DNA from: Candidatus Desantisbacteria bacterium CG1_02_49_89
GTDB lineage: Bacteria; Desantisbacteria; UBA1551
Assembly (NCBI GenBank): GCA_001871075.1
Contig: MNUP01000140.1
Span: forward strand, 1-16,243
Reading direction: 5' to 3'
Length of the DNA stretch: 16,243 bases
A model generated the notes under the pieces. That model did no database searches, was not told where the DNA came from, and saw only the letters and a list, made by a program, of their open reading frames with translations. Position numbers and translations under genes: made by a program. Below, piece after piece: positions 6,215-12,253 of the stretch; position 1 is the first letter of the stretch; each line of letters opens with the position of its first letter.

Positions 6215-6652
6215 TCAGACGGAATTGAATGTAAGGAAAAAGATAATTGCGGCCGGGATGCCCAGGTAAACATACATAGAGGGCACAGGGCCTATCCAGG
6301 CCTTGTGCCACCAGATCCCGCCTTTCCTGAATTTCCTGATGCCGTAATCCGGGTTCAGCGCGAACCACAAAAAATCTTCCGCGAGGAACAGCTCTATTAT
6401 CAATCCCGCTGTGAACAATTCCCTCCGAATGTTCCACCTGGCAAATAAAAATGTTATGTGTATGAAGGTTATTACGAAAAGCGCGAGGAATATGTGGTAG
6501 CCTGTGAGCGGCCTTCCGCCCATGGAAAATTTTTCGTTCCTCCAGCAAGGGAGTTTTTCAGCCCACCCGTTCTTGCCTTCGATCTGGATCTCCCACAGGG
6601 CGAGAATAAGGGCCAGGAACAGGACGTATACCATGAGCCCGAGCGCCGGCAT
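6215..6652 (-). CDS. small multi-pass membrane protein of unknown function
   Basis: About 145 residues with four probable membrane helices: one near the N-terminus (LMVYVLFLALILAL), one around YHIFLALFVITFIHITFLF, one around LFTAGLIIELFLAEDFLWFAL, and one at the C-terminus (YVYLGIPAAIIFFLTF). Between helices are conserved-looking aromatic and charged segments (GGRPLTGYH, NPDYGIRKF, GGIWWHKAWIGP), which suggest a real family. I do not recognise it. The start is uncertain: I list the ATG at 6650-6652, which has GGAGG only 3 nt upstream, but a TTG at 6662-6664 or an ATG six codons further in (6632-6634) are possible. It lies between the aldolase and mutase genes on the same strand and could belong to the glycan cluster. 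Confidence 0.65.
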   Translation of the reverse strand: MPALGLMVYVLFLALILALWEIQIEGKNGWAEKLPCWRNEKFSMGGRPLTGYHIFLALFVITFIHITFLFARWNIRRELFTAGLIIELFLAEDFLWFALNPDYGIRKFRKGGIWWHKAWIGPVPSMYVYLGIPAAIIFFLTFNSV

Positions 6653-6670
6653 GTGCCTCCGCAATAATAC

Positions 6671-6718
6671 TGTTAAAAGTTAAAGGTTGAAGACTAAATC
6701 CGTGCTAATCCGTGGTTA
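6671..6718. repeat. word-repeat spacer D
   Basis: TGTTAAAAGTTAAAGGTTGAAG (6671-6692; TTAAAAG-type words as in spacer B) is followed by two 10-bp units AATCCGTGCT and AATCCGTGGT (6697-6716) plus TA. The final GGTTA again supplies the stop codon (TTA 6716-6718) of the gene on the minus strand, here the aldolase. Confidence 0.75.
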
Positions 6719-7606
6719 TTCTTTTCTCTTTTTGGATTTTAAATCATTGTACATTTCAAGGGCTTTTTCGGGAGTAAGGTCCTTATGCACTACCGCGCTT
6801 ACCGCTTTTATCATCGCGACGGGATTTTCGCTCTGGAAAATATTCCTGCCCATATCCACTCCTGACGCACCTTCCTGTATCGCCTTGTACGCCATTGTCA
6901 GCGCTTCAAGTTCGCCTATCTTTTTGCCCCCGGCCATGACTATCGGCACCGGGCAGGAAGATGTAACCGTCCTGAATCCTTCCGGCACGTAGTATGTTTT
7001 GACAAAGTGAGCGCCGAGTTCAGCGCATATGCGGCAGGCAAGCCTGAAATATCTGGCATCCCTGACCATTTCCTTGCCGACCGCGGTAACAGCCATCACC
7101 GGAATGCCGTACCGCAGGCCCGCGTCCACGAGTTTCGTCATATTGTGCACCGAACGGGTCTCAAATTCGCCTCCGATGAAGACCTGTAAGGCGATCGCGG
7201 ACACGTTCATGCGTATCGCGTCCTCGATATCCACCGCTATTTCCTCGTTTGAGAGCTCCTTGAGTATGCTGGGCCCGCCGCTTGAGCGCATAACAATTGG
7301 CTTGTTCGAGTCCGGCGGCACAAGGGAACGCAGTATGCCGCGGGTGAGCATCAGGGCGTCCGCGTAGGGTATCAGCGGCACGATGCTTATATCCATGCGC
7401 TCAAGCCCGGTTGTGGGTCCCTGGAAATATCCGTGGTCTACCGCAAGCATTACCGTGTGGCCAGTTTTAGGGCTGAATATCCGGGAAAGCCTGTCCTTCA
7501 TTCCCCAGTCCAGAGAGCCTGAGCCTTTTAAAGAGAACACGGGGTTCTTCTGGGGGACATCCTCGTAAAACTTTTTTTCCTCTTTGCTTACGTCTGTTTC
7601 CGGCAT
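6716..7606 (-). CDS. LsrF-like class I aldolase (DhnA/DeoC superfamily)
   Basis: This 296-residue (beta/alpha)8 enzyme closely resembles E. coli LsrF, the thiolase acting on phosphorylated autoinducer-2 breakdown products. Shared stretches include [57 protein letters not shown] and [21 protein letters not shown]. The Schiff-base lysine is K203 in FVKTYYV, and D57-H58 lie in the AVDHGY strand. Compared with LsrF it has about 25 extra N-terminal residues. No lsr transport, kinase or regulator genes appear in the window. Related DhnA aldolases also act as archaeal-type fructose-bisphosphate aldolase or in the ADH/DKFP shikimate route, so the substrate is open. GGGAGG lies 7 nt before the ATG. 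The stop codon is supplied by a tandem repeat. Confidence 0.85.
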   Translation of the reverse strand: MPETDVSKEEKKFYEDVPQKNPVFSLKGSGSLDWGMKDRLSRIFSPKTGHTVMLAVDHGYFQGPTTGLERMDISIVPLIPYADALMLTRGILRSLVPPDSNKPIVMRSSGGPSILKELSNEEIAVDIEDAIRMNVSAIALQVFIGGEFETRSVHNMTKLVDAGLRYGIPVMAVTAVGKEMVRDARYFRLACRICAELGAHFVKTYYVPEGFRTVTSSCPVPIVMAGGKKIGELEALTMAYKAIQEGASGVDMGRNIFQSENPVAMIKAVSAVVHKDLTPEKALEMYNDLKSKKRKE

Positions 7607-7625
7607 AATCTACCTCCCTTTAAAG

Positions 7626-7722
7626 ACAATTATGAGTTATGAATCAACGGCATGGAGTTAAATTTAAATAAAAATCCTTGTTTTTGACTCATAATCTACG
7701 ATCATTCATAATTCATCATTAA
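7626..7722. repeat. ~95-bp dispersed intergenic repeat, copy 1
   Basis: It begins ACAATTATGAGTTATGAATC (7626-7645), identical to 11066-11085. It ends with a 44-bp block at 7673-7716 identical to 11111-11154, holding the ATTTAAAT...ATCCTTG core and TTGACTCATAATC. The two ends are imperfect inverse complements (ATTATGAGTTATGA against TCATAATTCAT), so it can fold on itself. The plus strand also contains TTGACT-17-CATAAT (7684-7712). Its right end overlaps the 3' end of the next gene by a few bases. Confidence 0.85.
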
Positions 7723-7925
7723 TCTGGTTTAACAACAAGAAAGCCTTTCTGGATGAGCCAGTGATGGAATTCGTAGGTCGTGTGGACGCAGGCCTCCTTG
7801 CATTTGTTCCTTACCTTTTCGTATTCCTCAGAGCCTTCCTTTTTTGTTTCAAGCTCCGCCTGCACAGGGCATTTTATGTCCCTGCAGTATTCACGCCGCT
7901 TATATTCAGTATATCCGCTGATCAA
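7719..7925 (-). CDS. 68-residue Cys-containing small protein, TTG start
   Basis: A small acidic/basic cytosolic protein with four cysteines arranged C14-x4-C19 and C42-x3-C46 and histidines at about 48 and 54-55 (VHTTYEFHHW). This could form a small metal site, but I recognise no family. No ATG is available near the 5' end. The TTG at 7923-7925 is supported by a very strong ribosome site, AAGGGGG at 7930-7936, 4 nt upstream. A consensus promoter at 8128-8155 gives a leader of about 195 nt that contains a strong hairpin. The aldolase gene lies 112 bp downstream and may be co-transcribed. Reality is supported by the ribosome site, promoter and sensible composition, not by homology. Confidence 0.62.
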   Translation of the reverse strand: MISGYTEYKRREYCRDIKCPVQAELETKKEGSEEYEKVRNKCKEACVHTTYEFHHWLIQKGFLVVKPD

Positions 7926-7962
7926 GAAACCCCCTTAATATATTGTGAGATTGTGAGATTTA

Positions 7963-8001
7963 CCCCCTGCAGTCCCGATATAATCGGGACTAGACGCGGG
8001 G
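7963..8001 (-). promoter_or_regulatory. leader hairpin upstream of the small Cys protein gene
   Basis: A perfect 9-bp stem AGTCCCGAT/ATCGGGACT (7971-7979 with 7983-7991) with a 3-nt loop sits inside outer CCCC/GGGG arms (7963-7967 with 7998-8001). In the transcript the 5' CCCC could pair either with the hairpin's own G-run or with the G-run of the ribosome site at 7930-7934. That would give two mutually exclusive folds, one hiding the ribosome site. It could instead be a dispersed palindrome with no regulatory role. Confidence 0.45.
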
Positions 8002-8013
8002 ATTCCTTATGAA

Positions 8014-8093
8014 AGATTGTGAGAGTGAACTGAAGTTGATTTATTTAAATAAAATCCTTGCATCATAATTTTGCAATTTGCAATTTGCATTTT
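8014..8093. repeat. word-repeat spacer F with TTTAAATAAAATCCTTG core
   Basis: GATTGTGAGAGTG (8014-8026; the ATTGTGAG word also occurs twice at 7942-7957), then ATTTAAATAAAATCCTTG (8043-8060), then TTTGCAA, TTTGCAA, TTTGCAT (8070-8090, period 7). The core matches the centre of the ~95-bp repeats at 7626 and 11066, with different words on either side. Confidence 0.6.
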
Positions 8094-8127
8094 AACTTTT
8101 GCAATAAGTAGTTATTTATGTTACTTT

Positions 8128-8155
8128 ATTATACCAATAATTTAAAATTTGTCAA
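8128..8155 (-). promoter_or_regulatory. consensus sigma-70 promoter
   Basis: Minus strand: TTGACA (8150-8155), 16-bp spacer, TATAAT (8128-8133); both hexamers are perfect. It begins 7 bp beyond the stop of the TauE-like gene and points at the small Cys protein gene and the aldolase, with a predicted start near 8121. Confidence 0.72.
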
Positions 8156-8161
8156 ATTTCA

Positions 8162-8521
8162 TTACCTGCCAAAACACATCCTGGCCGCGATAACAAAAAG
8201 GAAGATGCCGAAGATCCTTTTGAGCATCACATCGGGTATGGGCTGTGCAAAGACAGCTCCTAAAAGCCCCCCGAAAAAGAATCCGGCCGCGATTATCAAG
8301 CCTATTTTTAAGTCAGCGCACCCGTTCTGATAGTATTTTAGAAAAGCAAGAAGCCCAATGGGCGGTAAAAGCGCGGCAAGAGAAGTTCCCTGCGCCTGGT
8401 GCTGGGTTAAACCGAACATATAGACAAGCACCGGAATGATTATAACCCCGCCGCCTATGCCCAGAAAGCCGCTTAAAACTCCTGCCGCAATCCCCAGAAT
8501 TATATAACCCAGAATTTGCAT
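8162..8521 (-). CDS. half-size TauE/SafE (TSUP) family membrane permease
   Basis: This 119-residue inner-membrane protein corresponds to one half of the usual ~250-residue TSUP transporter, whose members move sulfite, sulfonates or other anions. It shows about four membrane helices. The signature GIAAGVLSGFLGIGGGVIIIPVLV lies in helix 1-2, followed by HQAQGTSLAALLPP and a KIGLIIAAGFFFGGLLGA helix. The frame is clean, with a perfect AAGGAGG site 5 nt before the ATG and a proper stop. There is no trace of a second half downstream, where a promoter follows within 7 bp, so it is probably a natural single-repeat form that works as a dimer and not a truncation. The substrate is unknown. It lies downstream of the DUF6259-like gene by 44 bp and could be its operon partner. 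Confidence 0.85.
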   Translation of the reverse strand: MQILGYIILGIAAGVLSGFLGIGGGVIIIPVLVYMFGLTQHQAQGTSLAALLPPIGLLAFLKYYQNGCADLKIGLIIAAGFFFGGLLGAVFAQPIPDVMLKRIFGIFLFVIAARMCFGR

Positions 8522-8565
8522 ACGTTCCTCCTTAGTAGATTACTGTTGGATACGAATTTTTCTCC

Positions 8566-11052
8566 TTAAGCTTTGTGGCCGGTTATTTCAAGAAGGTAGA
8601 TTTTGCGCGGCTCAAGCGTAAACCTTATTCTGCCTATGGGCTCAGCCATTTCCCCCAGATGCGCGGGTTCCTTGTTACTCGACACAAGGGATAATTTCCA
8701 GGGCCCTCTGGGTATTGCGTATTTCCGCAGGTCCAGGTCCACTATGACTATCTGGGATTTCCCGTAGAGGTTCACAAAAAGCAGGCCCATGGTTTTGTCC
8801 TGGTGGGTCCACGCTTCGTGTATCACGGCGGGGACCGTCTGGGTCCCGCTGTCCCTGCGGCTCGCGGAACCGCTGTAATGGTACCAGTCCATCTCCACGT
8901 ATTCTACTTCGGAAATAAGTTTCGCGGGCCTTGCCATTTTCCCGTAGGCAAGATACGGTTTTGCGAACCCGGTGCGCGCCGCCGCTATTTCCCTGAGGAA
9001 TTCAAGTTTTTCCGGGTCAGCCTGGAAAGGATTTTCGTCTTCTATAAAAGTGCGGTCGTGCGTGATGTATACGCTTTTCCCGGACATTTCCGGCAGGAGT
9101 TCCGGTGAGGAATATTCGTAGTTGAGTTCCACGATGCTTCCTTCAAGGCATACCCTTGAGGCAATGTAGTAAAAATAGTTCCCGAAGTCCTTTGACAGCT
9201 TGCACAGCCCGTCCATGCAGACAGGCCCGAACTCGTGATAGACATACGGCCACATAGGGATGCGTCGGGCAAAGCCGTTTTTCAGAAGCTGGAGGAACTG
9301 CGCCCCCTCCATGTCATTCTGCACCTCGGCGCCGGAGCGGCAGTGCGCGAAATCAATGACGTTTATGAAATTCTCCGCAATGGCCTCTGTCCCGCGCGGC
9401 ACGCACGCGCGGGCGGCTTTCATCGTTGCTTCTTTGCTTGCACTGTAAACCCTGCGGTATGCCTCGATAAGGTTCCTGCCTTTGCCCGCGGGGCAGCCGA
9501 GGTCCGTCCTGTCTGAAAAATTTCCCAGGCTGGAGGCGGAAAGGTCGTAGTAATTCGCGTCAACGCCGCATTGCTTCACCGCTTCCGCGTCGCGCAGGGC
9601 GTGGAAGTCCTGCCAGTATTTCGAGGAAGGGTGCATCCAGTTGTCCAAGAATTCGGAGGCCAGGTTTTCCCTGAGTTCCCTCGAGAGCAGCCCGTATCTG
9701 TCCAGGTTGTGCCCGTAGGAAAGAAAATCAAAAAGAAAAAGCGCGAAGCGGTCACCGTTCTTCTTTACCGCCTCGGAATTCTTAGGGTCCATGTTGGAAG
9801 GGAACCACTGTGCCGGGTCGGAGATATCTTCAAATTCGGGCCTGAATCTTTGATACAGCCTGAACGCCTCCCGCAGGTCTTCTATGCGCGAAGCGGATAT
9901 GTCAACCCCGATCTCCTTCATGGCGTTTTTAAGCCTGGTTTCATCCGTAACGTCGTGGGGCGCAAAATTTTTCAGTTCCGCGTGCATCCTGATAAGCGTT
10001 GCGTATCCGGGTTTAAGCCCGATCTTCCCAAGTATCTCCCTTAGTCCAGGGAGGGGCCCCCGCTCAAGGCGCGACCATCCGGCCCAGTCATAACCCAGGA
10101 CGTGGAATACGGGTGTTGAAGCGACGCCGTGGAACGCTTCTATCCATTTCGAGACGTCTAAGGATGAAGGCATGCCGAAAGTGCAGAAACCGGTTTGTTC
10201 TGCGAGCCATTTTGCTGCCGTGCCTTTCTTTACCCTGTCCTCAAGTTTTCCCTCGTTGCACCAGGCGGGAGAATCTTTTTCCGCGCCGGCAGCCCAGGCC
10301 CTGTAGCGGTCAGCGGCTTCGCGCCAGTCGCCTTCGTTTAAAACTCCGATTATCACGGGGTACCCGGGGTCAAGGGCATTACCCGGTTTCAGGTCCCAGG
10401 ATTCATGCATTATTGACGCGGCAAGCGCGCCGGCATCCCTGAAGAAATTGAATTCTTTGGCTGTGTTTTTTGGGTCCCGGCAGATGAAATAAAAGCCGCC
10501 GGCGTCCTTAAGGTAATAAGCGAAGAACTGCATCGTGCTGCCGGAGCCGCTGGGGTAGGGAACATGGCGCAGAAGCCCGGGATCCGCAAGGGTCTTAAAA
10601 GGCGCGCGGAACAGGAAGCCGCGGGCTACGGGATGGGCAAGATACGTATTGTTCAGCTCATTGCCGAGGATACCTATACCGCTGATCAGGGGGAATTCGA
10701 GGGATGATATTATTTCTTTTGTTTTGTTCTCAACCCTGAAGACCAGGGTGAGTTCGGGGCTGTCCTTGGGGAGGCTTGCCGTTGCTTTTATTGAAAGTCC
10801 TTCTTTTATCTTCCAGGTAAAATCAACGTCCTTTCCGTTCGTCCTGGGCATAACGTCGCAGCTTTCGAAAGATGATGTCTGCCTGGGAGGAGCTGAAAGG
10901 TTTTCCTTCATGCGGAGGATCCAGGGGGGTGAATCGGGTTTGAATTTTTCCGAAACGAGATGCAGGTTGGCAGGGCGGTTCAGTATTTCCACGAACGCGC
11001 CATGCCAGGTGTTTATTTCAACATGTATCCATTTATTTTCAAGCACAACCAT
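8566..11052 (-). CDS. DUF6259-like glycoside hydrolase candidate
   Basis: This 828-residue protein has no signal peptide. Residues ~1-240 look like a beta-sandwich of galactose-mutarotase/GH supersandwich type (alternating strands, VENKTKEIISSLEFPL, PGYPVIIGVLNEGDW). About 270-620 looks like a TIM barrel: FHVLGYDWAGW (316-326), QCGVDANYYDLSAS (494-507, with D498 and D503 in a strand typical of a retaining nucleophile) and RGTEAIAENFINVID (553-567, with E560). The C-terminal ~150 residues form a second beta domain (TMGLLFVNLYGK, RFTLEPRKIYLLEI). This fits proteins annotated DUF6259 that resemble GH families acting on alpha-linked sugars; the family call is from memory of its pattern. The start is supported only by a weak GGAT site. 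The nearby Gfo/Idh and MDR dehydrogenase genes fit a carbohydrate-use role. Confidence 0.62.
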   Translation of the reverse strand: MVVLENKWIHVEINTWHGAFVEILNRPANLHLVSEKFKPDSPPWILRMKENLSAPPRQTSSFESCDVMPRTNGKDVDFTWKIKEGLSIKATASLPKDSPELTLVFRVENKTKEIISSLEFPLISGIGILGNELNNTYLAHPVARGFLFRAPFKTLADPGLLRHVPYPSGSGSTMQFFAYYLKDAGGFYFICRDPKNTAKEFNFFRDAGALAASIMHESWDLKPGNALDPGYPVIIGVLNEGDWREAADRYRAWAAGAEKDSPAWCNEGKLEDRVKKGTAAKWLAEQTGFCTFGMPSSLDVSKWIEAFHGVASTPVFHVLGYDWAGWSRLERGPLPGLREILGKIGLKPGYATLIRMHAELKNFAPHDVTDETRLKNAMKEIGVDISASRIEDLREAFRLYQRFRPEFEDISDPAQWFPSNMDPKNSEAVKKNGDRFALFLFDFLSYGHNLDRYGLLSRELRENLASEFLDNWMHPSSKYWQDFHALRDAEAVKQCGVDANYYDLSASSLGNFSDRTDLGCPAGKGRNLIEAYRRVYSASKEATMKAARACVPRGTEAIAENFINVIDFAHCRSGAEVQNDMEGAQFLQLLKNGFARRIPMWPYVYHEFGPVCMDGLCKLSKDFGNYFYYIASRVCLEGSIVELNYEYSSPELLPEMSGKSVYITHDRTFIEDENPFQADPEKLEFLREIAAARTGFAKPYLAYGKMARPAKLISEVEYVEMDWYHYSGSASRRDSGTQTVPAVIHEAWTHQDKTMGLLFVNLYGKSQIVIVDLDLRKYAIPRGPWKLSLVSSNKEPAHLGEMAEPIGRIRFTLEPRKIYLLEITGHKA

Positions 11053-11065
11053 GATTAATCCATAA

Positions 11066-11158
11066 ACAATTATGAGTTATGAATCTACTGCAAGGTATTA
11101 ATTTAAATAGAATCCTTGTTTTTGACTCATAATCTACGATCATTCATAATTCATAATT
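11066..11158. repeat. ~95-bp dispersed intergenic repeat, copy 2
   Basis: Second copy of the repeat at 7626-7722: the same first 20 bases (11066-11085), a divergent ~25-bp middle, then the identical 44-bp block (11111-11154). It also carries TTGACT-17-CATAAT on the plus strand (11122-11150). It sits between the TPR gene and the DUF6259-like gene. Confidence 0.85.
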
Positions 11159-11168
11159 ATATTTTCAA

Positions 11169-12143
11169 TCAGCGGATAAGTTCCTGAAATTCAGGTTTTT
11201 CCCTTATTAGGCCAAAGTCCTCGTCCTGCACGGCGTCTTTTTTAAACGCGGGATTTTTTTCTATCGCCTTCCTGAGCCACTCTGTGCTGTTTTTAACATC
11301 GGCTTTTTTCGCGTAAGCGCAGGCTATGTTATACATAAAACCCGATTCCTCCGGGGCAATGTCAAGGCCGTATAGATATTCTTCTATCGCGTTGTCATAT
11401 CTTCCGGTTTTTAAATAACTTGTGGCAAGAAAATAATAGAAAAACGGATCCGCTTCATATCCGGGCCTTGCCCTTTCGAAATTTAAAGCCGCGCTTTCAA
11501 AATTATTGTGTTTGAAATAGATCTGGGCGAGGAAGTAGCAGTTTTGGTCATAGGCTATTTCGGTTTGTTCGGAGCGCATTACCATGTAATACTTTTCTTT
11601 CATCTCCCGGTCTTTCAGTTCTTTGAAAAAGGCATATTTTTCAAAAGATGCGATAGCACGGGAATCCTCGCCCCTTGACATCTGGATTATGCCCATGATC
11701 CCCCACGCGCCTAAAGAAGAGGAGTTTATGTCTATAGCTTTCCCGCATTCGGCTATAGCTTCGTCAGATCTTCTCATCCTGTTGTATGTTTCCGCGCGGT
11801 TCAGGTACGCGGCTTCAAGCTTCGGGTCCAGGGCAATGGCCTTTTTCAGGACTTTCAGCGATTCCGTTGTATTCCAGGTGCGGCAGTAAGCCCTTCCGAG
11901 TTCGGAATATGCTTTTGCATTTTTGGGTTCGAGCCTTATTACTTCTTTCAGGTACAAAATAGCGGTTTCATACTGTTCCCTTGCCAGGGCGGCAGCACCC
12001 ATGCCGTGCAGAAGCATAACGTTTTCCTCAAGCGGTTTTTTGCTCTTGGTTTTTGCTTTGATCTTGGCGGTTTTTGTTTCAGCCGCTTCAGCGGACGCAG
12101 CACAGATGATCACCATAAGGATTGTGACGAATATTTTTTTCAT
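11169..12143 (-). CDS. exported tetratricopeptide-repeat protein
   Basis: 324 residues. An N-terminal signal peptide (MKKIFVTILMVIICAASAEA, cleavage after AEA expected) and a Lys-rich linker are followed by six or seven TPR units from about residue 45 to 300. Recognisable units include AREQYETAILYLKEVIRLEPKN, KAYSELGRAYCR, AAYLNRAETYNRMRRSDEAI, FYYFLATSYLKTGRYDNAIEEY and FMYNIACAYAKKADVKNS. It is probably a periplasmic or outer-membrane scaffold for protein contacts; no lipobox is seen. The C-terminal tail (DFGLIREKPEFQELI) is common at the end of TPR proteins. The ribosome site before the ATG is weak (AAAG). It follows the homocitrate-synthase-like gene across a hairpin spacer of 110 bp, and no functional link between the two is evident. 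Confidence 0.88.
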   Translation of the reverse strand: MKKIFVTILMVIICAASAEAAETKTAKIKAKTKSKKPLEENVMLLHGMGAAALAREQYETAILYLKEVIRLEPKNAKAYSELGRAYCRTWNTTESLKVLKKAIALDPKLEAAYLNRAETYNRMRRSDEAIAECGKAIDINSSSLGAWGIMGIIQMSRGEDSRAIASFEKYAFFKELKDREMKEKYYMVMRSEQTEIAYDQNCYFLAQIYFKHNNFESAALNFERARPGYEADPFFYYFLATSYLKTGRYDNAIEEYLYGLDIAPEESGFMYNIACAYAKKADVKNSTEWLRKAIEKNPAFKKDAVQDEDFGLIREKPEFQELIR

Positions 12144-12200
12144 CTTTATTTACCGATTTGTTTTAAGCCATCAGCTACCGAAGAGCCATTAACCCAGCTC

Positions 12201-12251
12201 TGGCTCGTAGGTCCCTGCATTGAGTGCCGAAGGCACTGCAGGGATGAGCCA
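12201..12251. repeat. long bulged hairpin 2 nt after the homocitrate synthase-like gene
   Basis: Stems: TGGCTC (12201-12206) with GAGCCA (12246-12251), TCCCTGC (12212-12218) with GCAGGGA (12238-12244), AGTGCC (12223-12228) with GGCACT (12232-12237), loop GAA, bulge ATTG. A second GAGCCA at 12183-12188 can compete for TGGCTC. No T-run follows on the minus strand, so it is not a standard intrinsic terminator. It may stabilise the 3' end or be a dispersed palindromic repeat. Confidence 0.6.
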
Positions 12252-12253
12252 TG

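Noticed and set aside
8162-8521. Frameshifted full-length TauE
   Set aside because: No second TSUP half is encoded in any frame downstream; the next DNA is a promoter and leader.
9571-10044. Plus-strand open frame of 157 residues
   Set aside because: Shadow of the DUF6259-like gene on the other strand; no ribosome site or family pattern.
12201-12251. Rho-independent terminator
   Set aside because: The stem is strong but no run of T follows on the transcribed strand, so I list it only as a hairpin.
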